Notes under the pieces: model-generated
What the model was told of the DNA's origin: nothing
What the model saw: the letters and a program-made list of their open reading frames with translations, nothing else
The model's database searches: none
Assembly: GCF_003606265.1 (NCBI RefSeq)
Contig: NZ_CP023671.1
Location: forward strand, 1,798,001 to 1,862,000
Direction: 5' to 3'
Length of the DNA: 64,000 nt
From: Clostridium septicum
GTDB lineage: Bacteria > Bacillota > Clostridia > Clostridiales > Clostridiaceae
In this document: piece by piece, positions 36,222-46,547 of the stretch
How the letters are laid out: every line of letters starts with the position of its first letter
Position numbering within the stretch: position 1 is the first letter of the stretch
Program-made: the position numbers and the translations under genes

Positions 36222-39200
36222 GTGAGTATTATAGAGACAACAATTAATAATCCTAATGTAGGTGAAGGATTAGGAGCATTAAAAAATGTACCCAAAACAA
36301 TATTAAATAAATTGGGTGTTACTGCGAATTCTGGATATTTAAATCAATCAGAAGTTGAAGTTATAATTATTTCAGGTGAAAGTGTGGATAATATTTCACG
36401 ATTTGTGGAGAGTCTAGGAGGAAAATATGAAGCATTAGATTATGGATTTGCAATTGTGACTATACCTGTTGATAAGTTAACACAGTTGGCAGCTAACGAA
36501 AATATTCAATATATAGAACTCCCTAAAAGTTTATATACTACAGATGAGCAGAGTAATAGAGCAGCCTGTGTACAACGAGCTAGAACTAGCTTTAATATTC
36601 AAGGAGAGGGAGTTCTAATTGGTTTTATAGATTCAGGAATAGATTATACTCATAGGGCTTTTAGAAATGAGGATGGAACAACAAGAATAGAATATATTTA
36701 TGATATAAGTGACGGTGGATTTATTTATAATAAGGCACAAATAAATGAGGCACTTAAATCAAATGATCCATTTTCAATAGTTAAATCTTATGATTTAACA
36801 GAACATGGAACTCACGTAGCTGGGATTGCTTGTGCAGGTGGAAATATAAATCCTGAATATTACGGGGTAGCTCCTAAGAGTTCAATAGCCATGGTTAAAT
36901 GCACCAGGGGAGCTTATGCACTTAGTACAAATATAATGAGAGGATTAAAATTCTTAATAGATAAGGGCAAAGAATTAAGAATGCCCTTATCAGTAAATAT
37001 AAGTTTAAGTACAAATGATGGAGCTCATAATGGAACAAGTTTATTAGAGCAATATATTTCTACAGTAGCAACACTAGAACGAATAACTATATCAATAGCG
37101 GCAGGAAATGAAGGAGAGGCTGCACATCATGTTGGAGGTAATCTTAAAGAGCAAAATAGAATATCTTTTAATGTGGCAAGTGATGAATCAATAGTAGTTA
37201 TAAATTTATATAAACCTGTATTACCTAACTTAAAAATTAGAATAGTTAGTCCTACAGGAGCAACTAGTGGGGATATAGATATTAAAGAAGGTTTTTATGA
37301 AGGAAATATAGGTAGGGATAGATATCAAGTATTTGATACTGGACCAAAGCCTTTCGATATAATAGGAGAAACAGTAATAAGTTTAGTTACTAACGCTCAA
37401 TATTTATCCTCTGGCCAATGGGATATTAATATGACTGTTACTAATAATTATGATGGAATATTCGATATGTGGTTACCTATATCAGAAGGATTGAATGAAA
37501 AAACTAAGTTCTTACAACCTACAGTTTTAAATACATTAGGAATTCCTGCCACTGTATCAAATATAATAGCGGTAGGAAGTTATAACTATAGAACTAACAA
37601 TATATCGTCTTTCAGTGGGAGAGGAAAGCCGGTAGTATTTGCACCAATGCGGCCAGATTTAGTTGCTCCTGGTGAAGGAATAATGTCAACAGTACCTGAT
37701 AACAGGTTTGATGTTAAGAGTGGAACATCAATGGCTACTCCTCATGTGGCAGGAATAGTAGCTTTACTTATGCAATGGGGGATAGTAAAAGGAAATGACC
37801 CTTATCTTTATGGAGAAAGGCTAAAATATCATCTAATAAATGCAGCAAAAAGAACAAGGATAGATGTAACATATCCAGATCCATCATGGGGGTATGGAGA
37901 AGTATGTGCTTATGACAGTATAGAATTAATTATAAATATATTAGGTTATATGGGATTAAGATCAGAGGAATCTCTGGATAAAAAAAATACTTATTTAGAT
38001 AACGAATGGTGGAGAGATATAAAAAAAGATATTATAGAACAATTTGGAAATTCAAGTGAACAAGTAGGATTTATAGTGGAATATTATTCTAAACAAAAGT
38101 TTTTAGAAATAGGTAAACTACCAAATACTTTTGCTGTTATTTTAGATGGAAAGTTTGGAATAGTTTTTACTCCATTTAACAAGGTATTAGATGTAAAACC
38201 ATATGTTAGAGAGATAATGCCAATAGAAATTCCTGCAATATATACATTAACAGAATTATCTCCAGTAGATGCCAGTGGAGCAAATTTATTTTATAATAAT
38301 CCTTTAATAACTTTAAATGGAAAAGGTGTTGTTATTGGAATAATAGATACTGGTATAGATTACTTAAATGAAGAATTTATTAAAGAAGATGATACTACAA
38401 GAATATTAAGAATATGGGATCAAACTTTAAATGGAGATAAAGATGTTTATGCGGCTAAATTTGGTGTTGAATATACAGATTCTCAAATAAATGAAGCAAT
38501 TAGAGTTAGTAAGGCTGGAGGGGATCCATATTCAATAGTTGTTAGCAAAGATGAAATAGGGCATGGAACTATGGTTGCAGGAGTGGCAGGAGGAAGAGGA
38601 AAAAATCCCCATTTAATAGGGGCAGCTCCAGATTGTGAATTTGCCATAGTTAAATTAAAGCCTGCTTCAAATGCATTTTTAAATTATGCAGGAGTAAAAC
38701 CAGGAGTAGGAAGGTATACTACAGTAGATATTTTAATGGGATTAAGATATCTATCAAAATTATCAGCTGATATAAAAAAACCAATGATTATTTATATACC
38801 ATTGGGAACTAATACAGGGGCACATGATGGGACTTCAGTAATAGAAACTTATATTGACGCTATTAGTAGACGACTTGGAGTAATATGTGTCGTTGGTACG
38901 GGTAATCAAGGAGATACAGACACTCATACTGAAGGGAAATTCGAAAAACCTGGACAAATAAAATCTTTGGAATTAAAAGTTGGGAAAACTCAAAAAAATA
39001 TGAACTTTCAAATTTTTATAAGGCAACCAGATAGAATTTCTTTAGGGGTAGTATCTCCATCTGGTGAGGTAATAGATAGAATTCCAGCAAAATTAGGAAA
39101 AATAGAAAAGGCTAAATTTATTTATGAAGGAACTGATATAAAAATAACATATATTTACCCTGATTATTCTACTGGTGATGAGATAATTAATGTGGAACTT

Positions 39201-39836
39201 AGAAATTTAAAAGATGGTATATGGCAATTTAGATTATATGGAGATTATATTGTAGATGGTCAATATTGGAGTTGGATACCACAGAGAAATTTATTGGATC
39301 CAGAAACAAAATTTTTAAATCCAAGTCAGTACACTACATTAGCAATACCTGCTACATCTAGATCAGCATTAGTAGCATCTTTTTATAATCAAAACAATAA
39401 TGCTACAGTAGGACAGGCTGGCAGGGGTTTTACAAGAGATGGTAGAGTAAAACCAGATATTGCAGCTGGTGGAATTAATGCATTAGTAACAGTTCCAGGA
39501 GGAGGTACTAAAATAGCTAGTGGTTCATCAATTGGATCTGCAGTATTAGCAGGATGTTGTGCTTTGCTTTTACAATGGGCAATAGTAGAGGGAAACGATC
39601 CATCAATATATGCTACTGAAGTAAGGACATATATAATAAGAGGAGCTAAAATGAGACCTGGAGATTTATATCCTAATGAACAATGGGGATATGGAATATT
39701 GAATATGAAGGGTATTTTTGATGCAATTAGAGGGAATTTAGTTGGGGGAATAGGTTCAACAAGGGGTATAGATAATAATGATAAGTATGAAGAATATAAC
39801 ATAGGTAAGTTATTTATTAGAATACCTAGAATTTAG
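36222..39836 (+). CDS. cspBA: Fused subtilisin-like germination proteases CspB-CspA
   Basis: About 1200 residues holding two complete S8 protease units, each with a pro-region. Counting codons from 36114, unit 1 has Asp173 (IDSGIDY), His231 (EHGTHVAG) and Ser539 (GTSMATPHVAG); unit 2 has Asp745 (IDTGIDY), His817 (GHGTMVAG) and Ser1139 (GSSIGSAVLAG). Csp proteases activate SleC in clostridial spores. Unit 2 resembles the next gene more than it does unit 1, as CspA resembles CspC. No internal ribosome site separates the units. The start is uncertain: no ATG serves it. GTG at 36222 is listed, but a GGGGTGA site at 36219-36225 points to ATT 36228 or ATA 36231. Confidence 0.85.
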   Translation: MSIIETTINNPNVGEGLGALKNVPKTILNKLGVTANSGYLNQSEVEVIIISGESVDNISRFVESLGGKYEALDYGFAIVTIPVDKLTQLAANENIQYIELPKSLYTTDEQSNRAACVQRARTSFNIQGEGVLIGFIDSGIDYTHRAFRNEDGTTRIEYIYDISDGGFIYNKAQINEALKSNDPFSIVKSYDLTEHGTHVAGIACAGGNINPEYYGVAPKSSIAMVKCTRGAYALSTNIMRGLKFLIDKGKELRMPLSVNISLSTNDGAHNGTSLLEQYISTVATLERITISIAAGNEGEAAHHVGGNLKEQNRISFNVASDESIVVINLYKPVLPNLKIRIVSPTGATSGDIDIKEGFYEGNIGRDRYQVFDTGPKPFDIIGETVISLVTNAQYLSSGQWDINMTVTNNYDGIFDMWLPISEGLNEKTKFLQPTVLNTLGIPATVSNIIAVGSYNYRTNNISSFSGRGKPVVFAPMRPDLVAPGEGIMSTVPDNRFDVKSGTSMATPHVAGIVALLMQWGIVKGNDPYLYGERLKYHLINAAKRTRIDVTYPDPSWGYGEVCAYDSIELIINILGYMGLRSEESLDKKNTYLDNEWWRDIKKDIIEQFGNSSEQVGFIVEYYSKQKFLEIGKLPNTFAVILDGKFGIVFTPFNKVLDVKPYVREIMPIEIPAIYTLTELSPVDASGANLFYNNPLITLNGKGVVIGIIDTGIDYLNEEFIKEDDTTRILRIWDQTLNGDKDVYAAKFGVEYTDSQINEAIRVSKAGGDPYSIVVSKDEIGHGTMVAGVAGGRGKNPHLIGAAPDCEFAIVKLKPASNAFLNYAGVKPGVGRYTTVDILMGLRYLSKLSADIKKPMIIYIPLGTNTGAHDGTSVIETYIDAISRRLGVICVVGTGNQGDTDTHTEGKFEKPGQIKSLELKVGKTQKNMNFQIFIRQPDRISLGVVSPSGEVIDRIPAKLGKIEKAKFIYEGTDIKITYIYPDYSTGDEIINVELRNLKDGIWQFRLYGDYIVDGQYWSWIPQRNLLDPETKFLNPSQYTTLAIPATSRSALVASFYNQNNNATVGQAGRGFTRDGRVKPDIAAGGINALVTVPGGGTKIASGSSIGSAVLAGCCALLLQWAIVEGNDPSIYATEVRTYIIRGAKMRPGDLYPNEQWGYGILNMKGIFDAIRGNLVGGIGSTRGIDNNDKYEEYNIGKLFIRIPRI

Positions 39837-39867
39837 TTATAATCTTAAGTATTATGGAGGGGATATT

Positions 39868-41670
39868 GTGGAATTTATCGATCAGGAAAAGAAGTTTAAA
39901 AATATAGTAAATAAAGTTAGCGTTTATGTTGAGTATTCAAATGCACAGACATTTGATCAGCTAAATAAATTAGATGATATAGTAGCTATTGATTTCAATA
40001 ACGGATTTGGAATTGTATTTACACCAATAGAGAAAATAGCATTAATAGATTCATATATAAAAAATAGAGTTTATGAGGAGGCACCTGCTATATACACATT
40101 AACTGCAATATCCCCACAAGATGCAGCAGGTGCATTAGTATATCATAATAATCCGTATATACCATTAAGCGGAAAAGGAGTAATAGTTGGTATAGTAGAC
40201 ACTGGAATAGATTATTTAAACGAGGAATTTATTAGAGAAGATGATACCACTAAAATAATTAGAATTTGGGATCAGAGCATAGAAAGTGAAGAAGTAGTTT
40301 ATGGTCTTATGTTTGGAACAGAATATACAGAAAAAGAGATTAATGAAGCCATAAGGGTTAAAAAAAGTGGAGGAGACCCATATTCAATAGTGCCAAGTAA
40401 GGATGAAATAGGACATGGAACAGCTATGGCAGGTATTGTAGGAGGCATAGGAAAAAATCAAGAGTTAAAAGGTATGGCTCCAGATTGTCAAATTGCAATA
40501 GTGAAAATGCAAGAAGCTACTAAGGCGCAATTAGAATTTTCAGGTGTTACAACAGAGGGGCGAGGAAGGTATGGAACAGGTACTGTATTAACAGCAGTAA
40601 GATATCTAGAAAGGTTAGCTAATGAAGTTGGTAAACCAGTAGTTATATTTATACCTGTAGGCACAACTGTAGGTGCTCATGATGGAACTTCTAATTTAGA
40701 GGTTTATATAGATGAGATAAGTAAAACTCTAGGAATTGTAGTTGTAGCAGATACCGGTAACCAAGGGGATGCAGATACTCATGTTGAAGGAAGAATAGAA
40801 AAAACTGGACAATCAATTCCTATAGAATTAAGAATAGGAGAAAATCAAAAAACTATAGATTTCAAAATTTGGTTTTCTATACCAGATAGGGTTTCTTTAG
40901 ATGTTATCTCTCCTTCAGGAGAAAGATGGGGGGGAATTCCAGCTAAATTTAATCAAAAATACAGTGGAAAATTTATATATGAAGGAACATTTATGGATAT
41001 AGAGTATTTTATTCCAGAGGAGCTAACAGGAGAGGAAGTTATAAGTATAAGAGCGAGGAATTTAAGTCCTGGATTATGGAAGTTTATATTGACAGGAGAT
41101 TATATAGTTGATGGGAGATACTGGAGCTGGCTACCACAGGATAAACTTTTAGCTCCAGGTACAAAATTTTTAAGTCCAAGTCAATATACAACTCTTGCAA
41201 TACCGGCAACAGCTAAATCGGTTATTGTAGCAGCAAATTATGACCAAAATAATAATGGTGTAATTTCACAATCTGGTAGAGGATTCACTAGAGATGGAAG
41301 AATAAAACCTGATATTGCAGGTGGAGGTCAAAATGCTATAGTTGCAAAACCGGGAGGTGGAACAGCAGTTATGTCAGGTGGAAGTGTAGCAGGAGCAGTA
41401 TTAGCGGGAACATGTGTCATTATGCTACAGTGGGGTATAGTAGATAAAAATGATCCTAGAATGTATGCTAATAAGCTTAGGGGATATATTGTTAGAGGTG
41501 CTAAATTAAGAAGTGGTGACCAGTATCCAAACGAAAATTGGGGATATGGAATGCTTGATATACCTGGAATATTCTCGGCTATTAGAAGTACAAACTTACA
41601 AGCTAGAGGAAATCATTATGATGAATATGATGTAGGAAAATTATTTATTAGTAAACCATTTGATTTGTAA
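39868..41670 (+). CDS. cspC: Subtilisin-like germination protease CspC
   Basis: 600 residues from GTG with GGAGGGG seven bases before it. A pro-region of about 100 residues leads to the S8 domain with Asp111 (IVDTGIDY), His183 (GHGTAMAG) and Ser506 (MSGGSVAGAVLAG). The serine motif is altered from GTSMA to GGSVA, but the serine is kept, so unlike the C. difficile CspC pseudoprotease this one could be active. It is close in sequence to the second unit of the fused protein, suggesting tandem duplication. It sits between cspBA and sleC. Confidence 0.88.
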   Translation: MEFIDQEKKFKNIVNKVSVYVEYSNAQTFDQLNKLDDIVAIDFNNGFGIVFTPIEKIALIDSYIKNRVYEEAPAIYTLTAISPQDAAGALVYHNNPYIPLSGKGVIVGIVDTGIDYLNEEFIREDDTTKIIRIWDQSIESEEVVYGLMFGTEYTEKEINEAIRVKKSGGDPYSIVPSKDEIGHGTAMAGIVGGIGKNQELKGMAPDCQIAIVKMQEATKAQLEFSGVTTEGRGRYGTGTVLTAVRYLERLANEVGKPVVIFIPVGTTVGAHDGTSNLEVYIDEISKTLGIVVVADTGNQGDADTHVEGRIEKTGQSIPIELRIGENQKTIDFKIWFSIPDRVSLDVISPSGERWGGIPAKFNQKYSGKFIYEGTFMDIEYFIPEELTGEEVISIRARNLSPGLWKFILTGDYIVDGRYWSWLPQDKLLAPGTKFLSPSQYTTLAIPATAKSVIVAANYDQNNNGVISQSGRGFTRDGRIKPDIAGGGQNAIVAKPGGGTAVMSGGSVAGAVLAGTCVIMLQWGIVDKNDPRMYANKLRGYIVRGAKLRSGDQYPNENWGYGMLDIPGIFSAIRSTNLQARGNHYDEYDVGKLFISKPFDL

Positions 41671-41736
41671 TAATCACATTTATCACATATAAAGCATATT
41701 ATTATTTAAGGATTAATAATAAAAAAGGAGCAATAT

Positions 41737-43071
41737 ATGGCTGAAAAAGGTCGTTTGAAAATACAATGTTTTAAAAGTAATACCTATATACCTGTAGATA
41801 ATACAAAAATAATAATAACTCCATCAGAGGGAACAGGAATGGAAACTAATGAAATAGAGTTAACTACTAATTCTATGGGAGAAACTGAAGTAGTTGAGTT
41901 AGAAGCACCGCCTTTTGCGTATTCTCAAGAGCCAACTGGACAAATTCCATATAGTACGTATGATATAAGAGTTGAAAGAGAAGGATTTCAACCACTTTTA
42001 ATAAATAGGTGTCAAGTTTTTCCTGAAGAAATAGCATTACAACCATGTAATTTATTAGAAGTTGGAACAAGAAGTCTAAGGGCGGATGTTATTAATATAC
42101 AGCCTAATGTATTAAATGGAGATTTTCCAGCAAAGATTCCAGAAGAAGTAGATAAACCATTACCACCACCATCTAGTGGGGTTGTATTGCAGAAACCTGT
42201 TGTTCCAGAATTCATAACTGTACATGCAGGGGGCCCAAATAATGATGCTGCACCAAACTATAGGGTACTATATAAGGATTATATTAAGAATGTAGCATCA
42301 TGTGAAATATATTCTACTTGGTCTGATAATACAATAAGAAGTAATGTTTATGCTATTATATCTTTTACTTTAAATAGAATTTACACAGAATGGTATAGAG
42401 GAAAAGGAAAGAATTTTGATATTACTAATTCTACAGCATATGATCATGCTTTTAATTATGGAAGAAATTTTTTTGAAAGTATAAGTGTTGTAGTTGATGA
42501 TATTTTTGCAACGTATGTTAGAAGATTTGGTAGAAAACAGCCATTATTAACTCAATACTGTGATGGAAAGAATGTTTCATGTCCAGAATGGATGACACAA
42601 TGGGGGAGTAAATATCTTGGAGATCAGGGAAAAACACCATATGAAATATTAACATATTTTTATGGTAATGATATAGAACTTGTAACAGCTGAACAAGTTA
42701 AGGGAAGTCCAAAATCTTATCCTGGATATGATTTAACTATTGGCTCAACAGGAGAAGAAGTTAAGACTGTTCAAGAATATTTAAATAGAATAGCACAAAA
42801 CTATCCACTTATTCCTAAGAGTGCAGTAGATGGAGTTTATGGAATCAAAACACAGGAGGCTGTTAATGTATTTCAAGGGGTGTTTAATTTACCAAAAACA
42901 GGCATTGTAGATTATGCTACTTGGTATAAAATATCTGATGTATATGTTGGAGTAACTAGAATAGCTGAATTAAGAGGATCAATTCCAGCAAAAGAAAATA
43001 TATTTATACCACCACGATCATTTGACAATTATTATGATGTAAGTGTTCCGAGATTTACGTATAGAGAATAA
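41737..43071 (+). CDS. sleC: Spore cortex-lytic enzyme SleC (proenzyme)
   Basis: 444 residues. SleC degrades spore cortex peptidoglycan after Csp proteases remove its pro-sequence. The N-terminal ~150 residues (LKIQCFKSNTYIPVDNTKI, YDIRVEREGFQP) are the pre-pro part; the middle holds the SpoIID-like lytic domain with RIYTEWYRGKGKNFDI; the C-terminal part has a PG_binding_1 domain (LTIGSTGEEVKTVQEYLNRI, DGVYGIKTQEAVNVFQ, about residues 335-400). AAGGAG precedes the ATG. A terminator follows at 43087. Order csp-csp-sleC fits the germination locus of C. perfringens. Confidence 0.96.
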   Translation: MAEKGRLKIQCFKSNTYIPVDNTKIIITPSEGTGMETNEIELTTNSMGETEVVELEAPPFAYSQEPTGQIPYSTYDIRVEREGFQPLLINRCQVFPEEIALQPCNLLEVGTRSLRADVINIQPNVLNGDFPAKIPEEVDKPLPPPSSGVVLQKPVVPEFITVHAGGPNNDAAPNYRVLYKDYIKNVASCEIYSTWSDNTIRSNVYAIISFTLNRIYTEWYRGKGKNFDITNSTAYDHAFNYGRNFFESISVVVDDIFATYVRRFGRKQPLLTQYCDGKNVSCPEWMTQWGSKYLGDQGKTPYEILTYFYGNDIELVTAEQVKGSPKSYPGYDLTIGSTGEEVKTVQEYLNRIAQNYPLIPKSAVDGVYGIKTQEAVNVFQGVFNLPKTGIVDYATWYKISDVYVGVTRIAELRGSIPAKENIFIPPRSFDNYYDVSVPRFTYRE

Positions 43072-43086
43072 ATTTTAGATTAAAAG

Positions 43087-43128
43087 TAAAATGGTTACCT
43101 AATAATTGAAGTAACCATTTTATTTTTA
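43087..43128. terminator. Terminator of the csp-sleC locus
   Basis: A perfect 12-bp stem (43087-43098 with 43111-43122), then TTTTTAAATTTT. Confidence 0.87.
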
Positions 43129-43155
43129 AATTTTACAATATTTTAAGTATTGTTT

Positions 43156-44220
43156 TTATAAATTAGTTAACTCCTTTTTATGTTTAAAATAAAAATAAAT
43201 AGTTTGAACTATAAATATTAAACTAAGCATTCCAAAGAAAGGATAAAGTTTACCAATTAACTTAGAAAATCCTATCTGAGAAATAGGTAATGCTATTGCA
43301 ATAACTAGAAAAATACCTTTTTTAAAATTTAATTTAAATACTTGTTCTAATGTTTTGCTAATTGAATAGACATCAGAAACTTCAGTTGAAAACATTTCAA
43401 GCCAGATAACTACTAATAGTAGAGCTTGAATAATACTACCGAATCTTTGAGCAACAAATAAAAGAGGAATCTCATATTCAAATATATAAGGTTGATTTAT
43501 CATTAAAAGTAAATTTATTGCAAAGCTAAGGAAAGCTAGTCCTATAGCACCTAATGCTATACCATAAAACATAGTTTTAGGTTTTCGTGTTTGATTACTA
43601 ATAGGAACTAAAACTCCTAGGCAACAAAGAACATTGTAACCAGCATATAAAATTGTTGATTTTGTTATTCCTGTTTTTTTAGGTTCAAATTGAGCTATGA
43701 AGTCTAGAGAAAGCATATCTCTACAGAATAAAAAGTATAGGACTGTTATAAGTGTAATTGTAGTAATTAAAGTTGGGACTATAAATGAATTTACTTCAAT
43801 TAAACCATCAGTATCTCTAAGTAAGAAAAAAATAGCTATTACTATCATAATTAAAGAACCAATAATTTTAGGTAGTCCGAAAAATTGATGAATTAAAGCA
43901 CCACTACCAGCTAATATTATAGATGCACTAGATATTAAATATAAAGTCGTAATTACTCCAGTAGCTTTTCCTAAAATATTAGGACTTATTACTCTTATAA
44001 CATCGCTATAGGAATTAAGCCTAAATTTTATACTGATTTTAGATACTATAGTACCCATTGCTATATAAAAAATTCCGCAAACAATTATCCCTATAAAGCT
44101 TGCTACTCCATAAGATGTAAAAAATTCTGTTATTTCTTGGCCAGAGGCAAGTCCAGCACCTACAATTGTACCAATAAATACAACTGCAATCTGAAAAATT
44201 TTAGTTAATTCCTTTCTCAT
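43156..44220 (-). CDS. YkvI family membrane transporter-like protein
   Basis: 354 residues with about ten membrane helices. The first is FQIAVVFIGTIVGAGLASGQEITEFF, shown here as the GAGLASGQE motif that marks the YkvI family within the APC superfamily. Substrate unknown. The start is the ATG at 44220 after AGGGGGA; a TTG further upstream in frame overlaps that site. Monocistronic, facing sleC across a terminator. Confidence 0.85.
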   Translation of the reverse strand: MRKELTKIFQIAVVFIGTIVGAGLASGQEITEFFTSYGVASFIGIIVCGIFYIAMGTIVSKISIKFRLNSYSDVIRVISPNILGKATGVITTLYLISSASIILAGSGALIHQFFGLPKIIGSLIMIVIAIFFLLRDTDGLIEVNSFIVPTLITTITLITVLYFLFCRDMLSLDFIAQFEPKKTGITKSTILYAGYNVLCCLGVLVPISNQTRKPKTMFYGIALGAIGLAFLSFAINLLLMINQPYIFEYEIPLLFVAQRFGSIIQALLLVVIWLEMFSTEVSDVYSISKTLEQVFKLNFKKGIFLVIAIALPISQIGFSKLIGKLYPFFGMLSLIFIVQTIYFYFKHKKELTNL

Positions 44221-44386
44221 TTTATATCCCCCTATTTTATCTCTATTAACCAATATATAACTAGGTATATACTTTTATTCTCTAAATATGCATAAGGGAA
44301 TAATTCTAAGGAAAAATAATTATTATATGTAAGAATTATTTTTTAATATGTATAAGGCCTAGAACTTTATTAGGAGGGGATTTTTG

Positions 44387-45469
44387 ATGAAAAGGAAATG
44401 TAACATATCAAAATTATTGATAATATTTCTTATACCTACTATTTTTGTTGGATGTTTAGATAAAAATAATCAAAGTAACAAGGATATTAATATATTTAAT
44501 TCTAAGGAAGCTTTAAATGTAGCAAAGAAATATTTAGATTTTGTAGTGGTAGGTGATTTAATAGGCGCAAATAGTTTATGCAAAGATGACTTACTAGAAG
44601 CAAATAAAAATATAAGTACAGGGACATCTAAAGTCATATCATATGCACAAGAGAATTTTATAGAAAGTGGTAATTCAGCTTATGGGATATTTAATGTAAT
44701 TAGAAGCTCTGATTCTGAACCAAAATGTGATTTAGATAGCTTTTCAATAAAGGTTAATCAAATAGGAAAAGAGTATAAAATATCTGAAATAAAAGCTGTA
44801 AATAAAGGGCAAGTTTACGTTAAAAATAATAATTTAAGAATGATAGGAGAAGATGGTGGAAAGAGTGACTTAGTAGTAAAATTAACTGATATGCCAAAAG
44901 ATATATATCCAAGAGAAAATAAAATTATGCTTTATAAGGAGCCATCTCCTAACAAGGCGTTTGGTATAGTAGCCTTAAGTTATAAAGGAGAGAAAATTGC
45001 TATTTCAACATTAGGCGAAGATAGTGTGTTTATATCAGTAGCTTATATAGAAAATAGTAAACAAACAGTAGGATCATCAGGCAGTAGTACATCTAATAAT
45101 GCTGAAGCAGAACAAAGCTTAGAGGGATTACTTGAAAAGCCTATAGCTAAAAAAGTAGTGCCTTTGGATATTCTAAGAAATATAAGTGTAAATAATTTTA
45201 TATTTACTCAAGAAGAGGAAGAATTAATAATCGAATTTACTAATGAATCATCAGTAAATAGAATAAAATTATATAAAACTGATGATGGAACACCTATAGA
45301 TTTAGGATTAGATGATATATTTGATAATGCCAAATATAACATTAAAGTTATAGCATTAGATAAAAATAAAGTATTTATAAAAGTAGATAAAGCTAATAAT
45401 AATGAAGATGATAGTCTTCTAGGAGAATATAAAATTGACATGGAAAAATTAAAGATAACAAAAATATAA
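44387..45469 (+). CDS. Lipoprotein of unknown function
   Basis: 360 residues. A basic start and hydrophobic stretch end in the lipobox FVGC (cysteine near residue 22), so the mature protein should be lipid-anchored outside the membrane. The rest is mixed alpha-beta (KEALNVAKKYLDFVVVGDLIGANSLC, then beta-rich parts) with an Asn/Ser/Ala/Glu linker near residue 240 splitting two halves. I recognise no domain. GGAGGGG precedes the ATG at 44387; the TTG three bases earlier is not needed. Terminator at 45506. Confidence 0.75.
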   Translation: MKRKCNISKLLIIFLIPTIFVGCLDKNNQSNKDINIFNSKEALNVAKKYLDFVVVGDLIGANSLCKDDLLEANKNISTGTSKVISYAQENFIESGNSAYGIFNVIRSSDSEPKCDLDSFSIKVNQIGKEYKISEIKAVNKGQVYVKNNNLRMIGEDGGKSDLVVKLTDMPKDIYPRENKIMLYKEPSPNKAFGIVALSYKGEKIAISTLGEDSVFISVAYIENSKQTVGSSGSSTSNNAEAEQSLEGLLEKPIAKKVVPLDILRNISVNNFIFTQEEEELIIEFTNESSVNRIKLYKTDDGTPIDLGLDDIFDNAKYNIKVIALDKNKVFIKVDKANNNEDDSLLGEYKIDMEKLKITKI

Positions 45470-45505
45470 TATTTTAAAGTTATTAACATATTAAAATATT
45501 GTAGT

Positions 45506-45548
45506 AAAATATAAAGTACAGCTAAGAGAAGTTGTACTTTATATTTTT
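45506..45548 (+). terminator. Terminator after the lipoprotein gene
   Basis: A perfect 15-bp stem (45506-45520 with 45533-45547), then TTGTAG. Confidence 0.8.
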
Positions 45549-45602
45549 GTAGAAAAACAGTAAAAACTATTGGATTAAATTTATATAAATAAGGAGAACG
45601 AA

Positions 45603-46526
45603 ATGAAAACTTGGAATGGAAAAAGATATCATAGTTTAAACTATTATCTTAGAAATAAATTTGGAGAAAAAGTATATAAAATTTCATTAGACGGTGGTTT
45701 TACTTGCCCAAATAGAGATGGTAGAGTAGGCAGAGGTGGATGTACTTTTTGTAGTGCAAGCGGATCAGGTGACTATGCTGGAAGTAGAGCTCTATCAATA
45801 AATAAGCAATTTGAAGATAGAAAAGAAATGATGGAGAAAAAGTGGAAGGATGGAAAATACATAGCGTATTTTCAAGCTTATACAAATACTTATGCTCCAG
45901 TAGATATATTAAGAAAGAAGTATGAAGAAGCATTAAAACAAAAGGGAGTGGTAGCTTTATCTATAGCTACAAGACCAGATTGTATAGATGATGAAATTGC
46001 AGACTTATTAGAGGAAATTAGTAAAAAAACATATTTGTGGGTAGAATTAGGTCTTCAAACTATAAATGATAATACAGCAAAAAATTTTAATAGAGGATAT
46101 GACTTAAAGATATTTGATGAGAGTTTAAAAAAATTAAAGGATAGAAATATAGAAGTTGTAGTTCATACTATATTTGGACTTCCTGGAGAATCTAAGGAAG
46201 ATATGTTAAAGACGGTGGATTATGTAGCTCACTCAGGAGTACAGGGTATAAAATTTCATCTTCTTCATTTAATGGAAGGAACTAAAATGGTTGAACAATA
46301 TAAATCTGGTGAATTAAAGTTAATGGCACAGGAAGACTACATAGATACAATATGTAAAGCAGTTACTATAATACCAGAAGAGATGGTAGTTCATAGATTA
46401 ACAGGAGATGCTCCAAGAGAATTATTAATAGGACCTATGTGGAGTTTAAAAAAGTGGGAAGTTCTTAATGCTATAGATAAAGCTTTAGAAGATAACGATT
46501 TATGGCAAGGAAAAAATTATAAATAG
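45603..46526 (+). CDS. Radical SAM protein, TIGR01212 (YtqA) family
   Basis: 307 residues. The iron-sulfur site is in FTCPNRDGRVGRGGCTFCS (three cysteines with the family's wider spacing), and the CPNRDG opening with YYLRNKFGEKVYKI marks TIGR01212. Other stretches are AYTNTYAP, TRPDC, WVELGLQT and HTIFGLPGE. The B. subtilis relative is linked to tRNA modification, but that is not shown here. AAGGAGA precedes the ATG. comB follows after 21 bases. Confidence 0.9.
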   Translation: MKTWNGKRYHSLNYYLRNKFGEKVYKISLDGGFTCPNRDGRVGRGGCTFCSASGSGDYAGSRALSINKQFEDRKEMMEKKWKDGKYIAYFQAYTNTYAPVDILRKKYEEALKQKGVVALSIATRPDCIDDEIADLLEEISKKTYLWVELGLQTINDNTAKNFNRGYDLKIFDESLKKLKDRNIEVVVHTIFGLPGESKEDMLKTVDYVAHSGVQGIKFHLLHLMEGTKMVEQYKSGELKLMAQEDYIDTICKAVTIIPEEMVVHRLTGDAPRELLIGPMWSLKKWEVLNAIDKALEDNDLWQGKNYK

Positions 46527-46547
46527 ACTTACAATGGGGGGATTATA

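Noticed and set aside
39389..39802. 137-codon minus-strand frame inside cspBA
   Set aside because: Antisense to the conserved Ser-containing end of the second protease unit; a shadow.
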